The notes below the pieces were generated by a model. The model was not told the DNA's origin. It made no database searches and saw only the letters and a program-made list of their open reading frames with translations. This document shows positions 49,811 through 56,757 of a DNA stretch of 56,757 bases, piece by piece (positions within the stretch are counted from its first letter, which is position 1; each line of letters opens with the position of its first letter). Made by a program: the position numbers and the translations under genes. Origin of the DNA: Nitrospira sp. UBA5698 (GTDB taxonomy: Bacteria > Nitrospirota > Nitrospiria > Nitrospirales > Nitrospiraceae); contig DIHK01000072.1 of NCBI GenBank assembly GCA_002420115.1, positions 1-56,757 on the forward strand, in the 5' to 3' direction.

Positions 49811-50572
49811 TCATCGGAGCTCGGCCAATTTATGCTTGGCCAACTTGGACTCATCCGACGATGGAAACTCCTCAAGCACCCGTTTTAGATTCTTCCTCGA
49901 TTTGGCAAGATCGCCGGTTTCAGCCGTCGCTAGCCCAAGTTTGTAGAGTGCCGCCGGCATTTTTTCATTCCCGGGATACTCTGCAACCAGATAATCAAAG
50001 GTCTGAATGGCTCGCCCATACTCTTTCAGATTGTAGTAGGACTCGCCCAACCAGTATTGAGCATTGGGAGTCAGGGACGTGCCGGGAAAGTCTTTGATGA
50101 ACCGTTGGAACCCGGCAACGGAGAGCTCATATTTCCCATTCAGATAATCATTGTAAGCCAAATTAAACGCCGAGGTGGGCGTGATGCCCGATGCGGTCAC
50201 CACGGCCTCGACCGGAGGTGTCGACTTTACCGCCTTCGCCGCACGCAGTTCGGGTGAGGCGTCCAACCTGGCAGATGCCTGGCTCACCGTCTCTTCCATC
50301 TTCGCAAGTCGGCTTTCCAGCTTCTGGACACGAGCCGTCACATCATCAAAGCGTGACTTGGTCACATCCGTGTCCTTGCTATCTTTGCTCCGCTCAATCG
50401 CTTCCAAACGACGGACCACCGCATCAACCCGCTGATGATCTTGATCCTGTGTCTTAGAGATGGTCGAAAGTTGGTCCCGAGTCTGCATGAAGTCCGCATG
50501 CTTGGCGCATCCGGCAAACACCATCACCCATCCCCCTATCACCGCTATGGACATGCCGGTACGGACTCGCAT
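49811..50572 (-). CDS. cpoB: CpoB/YbgF-type Tol-Pal protein (second copy)
   Basis: 253 residues. Lipoprotein signal ends VFAGC (C22). A coiled coil (about 30-95) precedes three TPRs (about 130-250; AFNLAYNDYLNGKYELSVAG, AQYWLGESYYNLKEYGRAIQ, ALYKLGLATAETGDLAKSRK). CpoB coordinates Tol-Pal constriction with PBP1B-type wall synthesis. It is a lipoprotein rather than a soluble periplasmic protein. Three bases after a longer homologue. Confidence 0.87.
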   Translation of the reverse strand: MRVRTGMSIAVIGGWVMVFAGCAKHADFMQTRDQLSTISKTQDQDHQRVDAVVRRLEAIERSKDSKDTDVTKSRFDDVTARVQKLESRLAKMEETVSQASARLDASPELRAAKAVKSTPPVEAVVTASGITPTSAFNLAYNDYLNGKYELSVAGFQRFIKDFPGTSLTPNAQYWLGESYYNLKEYGRAIQTFDYLVAEYPGNEKMPAALYKLGLATAETGDLAKSRKNLKRVLEEFPSSDESKLAKHKLAELR

Positions 50573-50575
50573 GCT

Positions 50576-51964
50576 TTACCGCACCTCCTTCAGTTGACCC
50601 AACTTGTCGGATGCTTTCCCTGCTTCCACACTTTTCGGGTAGAGCGTAACAACCTGTTTGAAAGCCGACGAGGCTCGTTTCTTGTCCTTCATAGCCAAAT
50701 AGGCATACCCTTTTTTCAAAATAGCCGACGGCACCTTTTCACTGCTTGGATAATCGACCTCTACCTTATCGTACGCATCAATCGCTTTCTGAAAATCTTT
50801 CTTACCAAAATACGACTCCCCCAACCAAAAGCGCGCGTTGGGCGCAAGGTTCGAATTGGGGAATTCGTCAAAAAATCCTGCAAATCCTTGCCTGGCCCCT
50901 TCCAAATCCCCTTCCCGAAACAACGCCAACAACCGCTCATAGCGAACCCGATCCGGGGGATCGGATGTGACCTGAAGGAGTTCCGACTTGGCTGATTCTT
51001 GAGGAGGCACAATCGTCGTCGCGCCACCTGATGTGTCCTGCCCGGCAGACACTCTTGATGCATCTCCTCCTTCCAACGCCGTCTCATTCGGTCCCAACGA
51101 CGAATGCTGGGAGGACTTAGTTGCCTGCTGCAATGACACTGGTTTATGCGACACCTGCTCAACGGTCTTCACGATGGCATCAATGCGACTGTCCTGCTCA
51201 TCGAGCCGCGCCGTAACTTTTTTCCCGACGGCTTCAAGTGCCTTGGTGATGGAGACCACGCTCCGATTCACATCTTCCGCATGCGTCGCCGCAGTTTTTG
51301 AGTCCGCATCGATCTTTGCCGCAAGGTTCTTTGAAGCATGCTCTCCTTCACCGACACGATCATTCAGACCGGTCAGCGCTTCTCGAAACCCTGACAACGC
51401 CTGATTAAACTGCGTAAACTTTTGAGAAACCTGCTCGATCCTATTCTGGTGCTCGGTCAGCTCCTTTTGGTGCCCCTCCAACTTGGCATCAACACGCTTT
51501 GCCAATCCCTCATTCGTGCGTTGCACGACATCGATGACTTCTTTCTTGAGCGATTCCATCGCTTTTGCCAGATCTTCCAGCCTTGCCGATACCTTCCCAT
51601 CCTGGGTCTCAAAGCTCTTCTGCATCCACAGATAGCGAGTACTACCGTCGGTTTCCAACTTCGCCGCCAACTGTTCGAGTTTCTTGGTCTGCTGCTCCGC
51701 CTGCGCCGACCGGTATTTAAGATCTTCCTGCCTGGCCTGAAGGTCTTTGGTCAGGTGCAGCGCCTTTTCCAGTTCTCCGCGTAACTGGGGAATTTCATAC
51801 TCGCGTAGTGTCGTAATTTCTTGAGTCTGCTTGGCACTGGTCTGCTTGAAGTCTTTTTCAGTTTTTTTCAAGTCGGACTGCTGTGCGACACAACCCGGCA
51901 AGAAAAGCCCGCCTACGGCTAAACCCAGTAGCACGCCATGCGTGGTTCGCAGTTGAGACTTCAT
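50576..51964 (-). CDS. Long CpoB/YbgF-like coiled-coil lipoprotein (first copy)
   Basis: 462 residues from ATG 51964 (GGAG nine bases upstream). Lipoprotein signal ends FLPGC (C25). Residues 30-280 are a very long coiled coil rich in Lys, Glu and Gln. The final 130 residues are TPRs homologous to the neighbouring CpoB (LFREGDLEGARQGFAGFFDE, ARFWLGESYFGKKDFQKAID). So two CpoB-like proteins are encoded in tandem between pal and mutL, one with a much longer stalk that could span more of the periplasm. Confidence 0.85.
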   Translation of the reverse strand: MKSQLRTTHGVLLGLAVGGLFLPGCVAQQSDLKKTEKDFKQTSAKQTQEITTLREYEIPQLRGELEKALHLTKDLQARQEDLKYRSAQAEQQTKKLEQLAAKLETDGSTRYLWMQKSFETQDGKVSARLEDLAKAMESLKKEVIDVVQRTNEGLAKRVDAKLEGHQKELTEHQNRIEQVSQKFTQFNQALSGFREALTGLNDRVGEGEHASKNLAAKIDADSKTAATHAEDVNRSVVSITKALEAVGKKVTARLDEQDSRIDAIVKTVEQVSHKPVSLQQATKSSQHSSLGPNETALEGGDASRVSAGQDTSGGATTIVPPQESAKSELLQVTSDPPDRVRYERLLALFREGDLEGARQGFAGFFDEFPNSNLAPNARFWLGESYFGKKDFQKAIDAYDKVEVDYPSSEKVPSAILKKGYAYLAMKDKKRASSAFKQVVTLYPKSVEAGKASDKLGQLKEVR

Positions 51965-52030
51965 GCCTTGCACTCCAGTGGACCGACTACAACGAGGATA
52001 CGCTCCTGCCAACAGCGTGTCCCACACGCA

Positions 52031-52735
52031 CTATTTCCCCACCTTCACGACAAGATGCCCTCGACGATTCATCGAGTAGCAGTGCTCCCCATGTTCTGTG
52101 CAGAATGGCCGTTCTTTTCCATACGAGACGACCGAGAGGTGCTGAGGAACCACCCCCAGCTCGACGAGGTAGTTCCGAACGGCTTTCGCCCGCTTCTCTC
52201 CCAACACCAAGTTATATGCGGAGGTGCCTCGCTCGTCACAATGTCCTTCGATCTTCAGCTGAGCCTGCGGATTTGATTTGATCCACTCCGCATCATTCGC
52301 GAGCGCGTGGCGCCCTTCGTCTGTGATGGAAAAGCTATCATACGTAAAGAACACGTCCCGCAAGCCGGCCGCCGCCGATGCCGTCTGCTCCGCGCGTATT
52401 TCAGCAAGCTGGCGGGCAGCCCCGCCAGGGTCTGACTTGGCCATCAGCGTGTTGCCCGGAGTCACCGTTCCATTTCCGCTGTGACCACCGCCTCCGAGCC
52501 GTTCTTCTAAGGGGTTCCGATCGAATCCACGCAGACTACTCGTCTCATCCTTCCCGGATAACGATGTGTCGGGAAAGCTTGAACTTGCCCCACCCTTTGC
52601 CCCTCCTCGTGCCATCTCTTCCTGTAAGGCACGTGTGTCTCCTCCCGATTGAACCGCCTTCCTCGAGCAAGCCGGACTCAACAGAAGGAGCACGCCAAGA
52701 ATCACTGGTAGGGGGGTGACTACTAATGTCTTCAT
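52031..52735 (-). CDS. pal: Peptidoglycan-associated lipoprotein Pal
   Basis: 234 residues. Lipoprotein signal ends LSPAC (C23). A long low-complexity linker (about 30-110) is followed by an OmpA-like domain: FFTYDSFSITDEGRHALAND, LKIEGHCDERGTSAYNLVLG, EKRAKAVRNYL, with the peptidoglycan-binding Asp and Arg. It ties the outer membrane to the wall as the end of the Tol-Pal chain. The linker is longer than in E. coli Pal. 79 bases after tolB. Confidence 0.93.
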   Translation of the reverse strand: MKTLVVTPLPVILGVLLLLSPACSRKAVQSGGDTRALQEEMARGGAKGGASSSFPDTSLSGKDETSSLRGFDRNPLEERLGGGGHSGNGTVTPGNTLMAKSDPGGAARQLAEIRAEQTASAAAGLRDVFFTYDSFSITDEGRHALANDAEWIKSNPQAQLKIEGHCDERGTSAYNLVLGEKRAKAVRNYLVELGVVPQHLSVVSYGKERPFCTEHGEHCYSMNRRGHLVVKVGK

Positions 52736-52814
52736 CGAGTCGATTCCCTTCTCATCAGGTGTTCTTTCTCTTCATACAGTGGAGGACGATTCTCGTCAAT
52801 GCCTTGCACAAAAA

Positions 52815-54155
52815 TCACGAGGCGGGAGACCACGTCGGTGCGCTATTGTGAGTCCCCGTAAAGGTAATTCGTTCCAAGTCCTTCCCGTCCGTATTAATCA
52901 TATAGATATGGCTCTTCCCGTCCGCCGTGGAACTAAACACAATGTGCCGTCCATCGGGGGACCACGAAGGGGAATCATCCACCCCCGGCCCGGTCGTCAA
53001 CTGCACGCGCTTCTGCCCATCGGGCGTGATGAGACAGAGCTTGTACTCTTTCCGTGGAGTCCGGCACACGTACGCGATCCAATTCCCTCGAGGAGACCAG
53101 GCAGGAGCGGCATTATAATCTCCCTCAAAGGTCAATCGGCGCACATTGGATCCATCCGCGCTGATGAGAAACACTTGCGGTCCGCCGCTTCGGTCGGAGG
53201 TAAAGGCCAACTCGCGGCCAGATGGTGCCCAGGAAGGGGAGAGATCTCCGCCGGCATTGGTCGTCAGCCGTTGCACCGCTTTGGTGTGGGTGTCCATGCG
53301 GTAGAGTTCCGCATTCCCCTCAGAGCTGGACGAATACGCGAGAAAATTCCCGTCCGGAGAGAGGGCCGGCGTGATGTTCAGTCCGCCCTGTGAGACCAGA
53401 GTCCAGCGTTTTCCAGTCGCAAGCTCAAGGAGATCGATATCTTGCGTATTCCGATTGCGGTACGTCGTAAAGACCAAAAATCGCCGATCAGGGGACCAGC
53501 GCGGCATCAAATTCAAAAATCCGTCGGCCGTCAGTTGCCGCGGGTCGTAACCGTCATAGTCCATGATGAATAGTTCACGCGCCGAACCCAGCTCAGACAC
53601 ATAGGCGATTTTTGTCCGAGCGATCCCCGGTTCTCCGGTATACCGAAACACCAGCTCATCGGCAAATCGATGGGCCATCAGCCGGACCACCGATGTCGAA
53701 CCGACATAGCGTTTCCCACCGACTACCTCGTTATTCCCCGCATCGTAGACATAGCCGTCCATATTCACATCGGAATCTTTATTCCCGCTCTTGATACCAG
53801 CTCGTCCCCACACCACCACCGACACGCCATTCTCAACCGCGTGCTTGAAGGATGGATCCGGCTCAGCTCCGAGTTGACCAGCCTTGATGCCGAGACCATT
53901 CACATCAACAAGAGCAAACACCAGGGAGCGACGGACATCTGTCTTGAGCACCTCCTCAATACGGCTACCGAGCTTCACGCGCCCTTCCGGCGATTCCGTC
54001 CCACCCAGATTCTCAATTCCGGCAATCGCCAATGGAATTTTTTGGAAATCAGGCCTTGCCGCCTCGAGAAACACGTCGGCAGCACCGGATTCGATGATCC
54101 ACACCAGGCCCACCAGGGCACAGAAACCGGCAATCACAAGCGTTCGTAACGTCAT
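52815..54155 (-). CDS. tolB: Tol-Pal translocation protein TolB
   Basis: 446 residues. N-terminal signal or anchor (about 5-25, ending SGAADVF), TolB N-terminal domain to about residue 165, then a six-bladed WD40-like propeller with repeated (P)xWSPDGxxLAFxSxRxG motifs such as MPRWSPDRRFLVFTT, PALSPDGNFLAYSS and PSWAPSGRELAFTSDRSGG. It binds Pal in the periplasm. Three bases after tolA. Confidence 0.95.
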   Translation of the reverse strand: MTLRTLVIAGFCALVGLVWIIESGAADVFLEAARPDFQKIPLAIAGIENLGGTESPEGRVKLGSRIEEVLKTDVRRSLVFALVDVNGLGIKAGQLGAEPDPSFKHAVENGVSVVVWGRAGIKSGNKDSDVNMDGYVYDAGNNEVVGGKRYVGSTSVVRLMAHRFADELVFRYTGEPGIARTKIAYVSELGSARELFIMDYDGYDPRQLTADGFLNLMPRWSPDRRFLVFTTYRNRNTQDIDLLELATGKRWTLVSQGGLNITPALSPDGNFLAYSSSSEGNAELYRMDTHTKAVQRLTTNAGGDLSPSWAPSGRELAFTSDRSGGPQVFLISADGSNVRRLTFEGDYNAAPAWSPRGNWIAYVCRTPRKEYKLCLITPDGQKRVQLTTGPGVDDSPSWSPDGRHIVFSSTADGKSHIYMINTDGKDLERITFTGTHNSAPTWSPAS

Positions 54156-54158
54156 AAT

Positions 54159-55253
54159 TTATCCTTGAGGCTCGCCCACGGTAAAGGTGAAGTGGGCATC
54201 AAAGTATGAATCGGAAATGTCCGACGGGAAGACAGGCAGAGGATTTGCGCTCAGAACCGCCCGCTTTCCTGCCAGATCATAATATTCATTCCCAGACGAT
54301 TGTTCGATGGATACACCTGTGACTTTCCCGTCCCGATGAAGTCTGAATTGGACGATGACCACATACGCCTGGTTGGTCAGGTCCAAAGGCGGAGCATTCC
54401 AACTATTGCTGATCCGTTGTCGGACCAGTGCAAGATAGGCATTCGACCCAGGAGCCATACCTGGAACCTTCAGCGTCGTGTCGACGGCCTTGACACTCGG
54501 CACTTTTGCCTCAACCTGAGGAGCCGGCTGGGAGGCAGGTTTTGAGGGAGTATCGACCGAAGCTACGGCTTTGGGCACTTCCAGCTTGTTGATCTTCTTG
54601 AACTCTTCATCCAAGTCTTTCGCAAGATCTTCCGTCAGGGACGAAGACGATCTCTGGGTCACAGGCTTCCCGGTAAGATCTTTCGTATCCGACACGACCG
54701 GTACATCAGGCAGTTTCATAGCCGCTGTGGCCCTGGGCTTCTCCTCAGGACTGATGTCTCCACGCTTCGGAGCATCCGGCGGTAACTCAATGCCCTTCAT
54801 GATCTCGCTCATCATATCATTCGATGATTTCGCCCGAGTGACGGGATGAGAAACCGGTGGGGAGGACACAGACGAAGGTGGCACAGATGCCGGCTTTGGA
54901 ATAGGAGCGGCCTTCGGTGGCGCGATCGTCGGGGTACGCTCGACGGGTTTGGGTGAATCGACAGACTTATGCTGTAGCACCGGCTTCGGACGTTCTAGCT
55001 CTTTCTCTTTTGAAATCGGTTGGCTCTTTTGAGGCTCAAGAGTTTTCACCTGAGCCGCCGGAAGACTGGCCAGCGAAATCTCAATGGACGCAAGCGGTCG
55101 TTCACCATGACGCGGCAAGCGAATCCACGCCACGATAGCCAAAATCCCGATATGCAACACAAGGGAGACGAACAGGGCACGGCTCAGGCGGCGAGCCAGC
55201 TTCGCCTGCCACTCATCATCCGATATCATACCGGCTGATGTCCAAGCCTGCAC
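54159..55253 (-). CDS. tolA: TolA/TonB-family energy transducer
   Basis: 364 residues. One N-terminal transmembrane helix (about 27-47). A long Pro/Lys/Ser-rich stalk (about 60-250) replaces the alanine-rich helix of E. coli TolA. A TonB/TolA C-terminal domain occupies the last 95 residues (YLALVRQRISNSWNAPPLDL, VVIVQFRLHRDGKVTGVSIE). It transmits the proton motive force from TolQR to Pal. Position between tolR and tolB supports TolA over TonB. Confidence 0.88.
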   Translation of the reverse strand: MQAWTSAGMISDDEWQAKLARRLSRALFVSLVLHIGILAIVAWIRLPRHGERPLASIEISLASLPAAQVKTLEPQKSQPISKEKELERPKPVLQHKSVDSPKPVERTPTIAPPKAAPIPKPASVPPSSVSSPPVSHPVTRAKSSNDMMSEIMKGIELPPDAPKRGDISPEEKPRATAAMKLPDVPVVSDTKDLTGKPVTQRSSSSLTEDLAKDLDEEFKKINKLEVPKAVASVDTPSKPASQPAPQVEAKVPSVKAVDTTLKVPGMAPGSNAYLALVRQRISNSWNAPPLDLTNQAYVVIVQFRLHRDGKVTGVSIEQSSGNEYYDLAGKRAVLSANPLPVFPSDISDSYFDAHFTFTVGEPQG

Positions 55254-55267
55254 CGTGAACCTTAATC

Positions 55268-55714
55268 CTACTGGTTAGGTGGAGGAGACGTCGCCTCCGT
55301 GATCCGCTCAGGTCCGGTTGTGGGATCGGTCACCATGCCGAGTTTTTCGATCCCGGCCTTCTTGACTCCATCCATAACCTGAACCACGACCCCATACGGC
55401 ACATCACGATCGGCACGCAAATACAAGGAGACATCCGCATGTTCTTGCTTCAGGAGATGTAACTTTCGTTCGAGCTGAGCCACGCTGACTTGATCTTTAT
55501 CGAGATACAGCCGTTGATCTTTCTCGATCGTCAACACGGCTCGAATTTCGGGTTTGATGGTGTTCGAGGCGGAAGTCGGCAACTTGATGTCCATTCCACG
55601 ATACAGCATCGGCGCGGTCACCATGAAGATGACCAATAGCACCAAGACCACATCGACCAGTGGAATCACATTGATCTCGGCCAGGAACCGACGCTGCCGT
55701 GTCTCAAAAATCAT
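55268..55714 (-). CDS. tolR: TolR/ExbD protein
   Basis: 148 residues. One transmembrane helix (about 15-37, LAEINVIPLVDVVLVLLVIF) with the proton-channel aspartate in PLVDVVLVLL. The periplasmic domain follows (VSLYLRADRDVPYGVVVQVM). Stator-rotor partner of TolQ; its start overlaps the tolQ stop by four bases. Confidence 0.93.
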   Translation of the reverse strand: MIFETRQRRFLAEINVIPLVDVVLVLLVIFMVTAPMLYRGMDIKLPTSASNTIKPEIRAVLTIEKDQRLYLDKDQVSVAQLERKLHLLKQEHADVSLYLRADRDVPYGVVVQVMDGVKKAGIEKLGMVTDPTTGPERITEATSPPPNQ

Positions 55715-56412
55715 CCCTTGACTCCGACGGCAACCGGATCGACGGACTTAGTCTGCGGTGGGATCAGAGCCAGGAGCTCCACCACAACGGAATCCATCTG
55801 CAAGGCAGTACGCCTGATGCGTGTCAGGAAGTAATTGTAGGCAATGACTGCGGGGATCGCCGCAAATAACCCGGCAGCGGTGGCGATCAAGGCTTCGGAC
55901 ACTCCAGGGGCCACGGCCGCAATACTGGCCGTGCCCTGTGCCCCGATTTCCCGAAACGAATCGATGATCCCCATCACGGTTCCCAACAGCCCAACAAACG
56001 GGCTGATATTCCCCGTCGTAGCCAGGAATGGAAGGAAAGATTCCAACTTGGCGATTTGAGTCTGAGCGATATGGCCCGCCGTTCGCTCCATCACATGCCG
56101 ATCAAAGCCAAGAGCACCGTTCTCTTTCATCTCCGTAGGAAGGTAGCCGATCCGCTGGACCACGGTATGAAAAATCTTTGCGCAGGGGCTTCCGGTGGTT
56201 TGTTGTACCTGCCGCGTAACCTCTTCCACATCTCTCGCGCGCAAGAGCACCGCCATGAAACGACGGTCTTTCTCGTCGGCTGCACGAAAGCTCGCCCACT
56301 TATAGAAAATAACGGCCCAGGAAATGATGGAAAAACCCAATAGTAGCAAGAGGACCACTTTGGAGACGATCCCCAACGACATGATGACTCCCAGCGGGCC
56401 AGCTTGAAACAT
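55711..56412 (-). CDS. tolQ: TolQ/ExbB proton channel protein
   Basis: 233 residues with three transmembrane segments (about 13-35, 125-150, 165-190). MotA/TolQ/ExbB motif is present: LPFLATTGNISPFVGLLGTV and GVSEALIATAAGLFAAIPAV. It forms the five-subunit proton channel with TolR. First protein gene of the Tol-Pal operon, 74 bases after tRNA-Asp. A strong AAGGAGG lies 15 bases upstream of ATG 56412, which is farther than usual. Confidence 0.94.
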   Translation of the reverse strand: MFQAGPLGVIMSLGIVSKVVLLLLLGFSIISWAVIFYKWASFRAADEKDRRFMAVLLRARDVEEVTRQVQQTTGSPCAKIFHTVVQRIGYLPTEMKENGALGFDRHVMERTAGHIAQTQIAKLESFLPFLATTGNISPFVGLLGTVMGIIDSFREIGAQGTASIAAVAPGVSEALIATAAGLFAAIPAVIAYNYFLTRIRRTALQMDSVVVELLALIPPQTKSVDPVAVGVKG

Positions 56413-56485
56413 ACGAGTCTCGACGTGCCTCCTTAAATTTCAGTCGCTCTGTGCAACGTGGATTGTACCAAACACTGGGGAAAAA

Positions 56486-56563
56486 TGGCGGGGCCGACGG
56501 GATTTGAACCCGCGACCTCCAGATTGACAATCTGGCGTCCTAACCAGGCTGAACGACGGCCCC
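56486..56563 (-). tRNA. tRNA-Asp (GTC)
   Basis: Cloverleaf on the minus strand, acceptor GGGGCCG/CGGCCCC, anticodon loop TTGTCAA (GTC) on a CCAGA/TCTGG stem, T-loop TTCAAAT, CCA encoded at 56488-56486. Confidence 0.96.
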
Positions 56564-56698
56564 GCAAAATCTAGCTATGGCGGAAGATTGAAAATGACAA
56601 GACGCTCTCAGTTTGGTCGCCGATCAAGCCCCGAGCTGAGGAACAAACCCTCCGTACAAATGCATTCTCCCTGCCGCTGCTTACCACAATGTCACATT

Positions 56699-56757
56699 TG
56701 GTAGGCGGAACAGGGATTGAACCTGTGACCTCTGCCTTGTAAGGGCAGCGCTCTCCC
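56699..56757 (-). tRNA. tRNA-Val (TAC), 5' end cut by the window
   Basis: Minus strand, CCA encoded at 56701-56699, T-loop TTCAATC, anticodon loop CTTACAA (TAC) on a CTGCC/GGCAG stem. The acceptor 5' strand and part of the D arm lie beyond the window. About 135 bases upstream of tRNA-Asp on the same strand. Confidence 0.9.

Noticed and set aside
49747..49875. N-terminal extension of MutL
   Set aside because: It would overlap cpoB by 65 bases and has no match to MutL, which starts at the IRLLPEDVIGRIAAGE region.
1..56757. CRISPR arrays, insertion sequences, prophage, rRNA or classical riboswitches
   Set aside because: No spaced direct repeats, transposase, integrase, phage structural gene, rRNA segment or recognisable riboswitch core was found by eye.

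Overview
The window is about 57 kb of chromosome from a free-living, Gram-negative-type (diderm) bacterium with moderately high GC. Evidence for a diderm is the complete Tol-Pal cluster, many predicted lipoproteins, an RseP-type site-2 protease, a DegP-type periplasmic protease, TatC and membrane-anchored multihaem cytochrome c. Isoprenoids come from the MEP pathway (dxr). The overall gene style, with an Nbp35-like ATPase, molybdenum-cofactor genes, TatC and a hexahaem cytochrome together, fits the phylum Nitrospirota (Nitrospira-like). That placement is my inference; no rRNA or nitrite oxidoreductase gene is present to prove it. No phage, insertion sequence, CRISPR array or rRNA gene was seen.

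Layout. 1-5.2 kb: tail of a family-4 uracil-DNA glycosylase, then minus-strand genes for a hypothetical protein, a PEBP-family protein, a dienelactone hydrolase and the TldD/TldE protease pair. 5.4-11.5 kb: plus-strand operon uppS-cdsA-dxr-rseP-proS (isoprenoid carrier, phospholipid precursor, envelope proteolysis, prolyl-tRNA) behind a good sigma-70 promoter. 11.9-15.5 kb: a GAF-containing PilB/GspE ATPase and an MltC-like lytic transglycosylase. 15.6-17.7 kb: two tandem PilZ proteins and a DEAD-box helicase on the minus strand; the first PilZ gene has its ribosome site inside a perfect hairpin. 18-21 kb: an APC permease with a USP-like tail, apparently leaderless, overlapping a secreted Ig/PKD protein. 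21-28 kb: accessory-looking stretch with a DUF3800 protein, a small basic peptide, DUF1566 and DUF2059 proteins, an HExxH putative peptide hydroxylase, RqcH, a response regulator and a 2OG-Fe(II) oxygenase. 28.3-37 kb: an RRM protein, then a long compact minus-strand operon tatC - nbp35/mrp - moeA - mobB - hexahaem cytochrome - ABC ATPase - small Cys/His-tailed membrane protein - ABC permease, preceded by degP. 37.3-43 kb: a lipoprotein with a catalytically dead caspase-like domain, a second DUF3800 gene that appears frameshifted, a five-repeat exported protein flanked by near-identical terminators, and a monohaem cytochrome c. 43.4-56.8 kb: a minus-strand run tolQ-tolR-tolA-tolB-pal-cpoB(x2)-mutL-miaA-mtnP-pfkB-TPR-rodZ, headed by tRNA-Asp and a truncated tRNA-Val.

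How it works together. The molybdopterin genes (moeA, mobB), the Fe-S carrier ATPase and TatC form a plausible assembly-and-export line for a periplasmic or Tat-exported molybdo-iron-sulfur enzyme, with the hexahaem cytochrome as an electron-transfer partner. The ABC-2 exporter pair with an embedded metal-binding-tailed membrane protein is part of the same transcript and unexplained. The Tol-Pal block, rodZ, MltC, DegP and RseP are envelope maintenance genes.

Most notable. Candidates for new biology are the RBS-sequestering hairpin, the pseudo-caspase lipoprotein, the orphan HExxH enzyme facing rqcH, the ABC/cytochrome/molybdenum operon, period-7 and period-8 degenerate repeats in several intergenic gaps, and two DUF3800 genes both followed by coding-like sequence in the +1 frame after an A-run.
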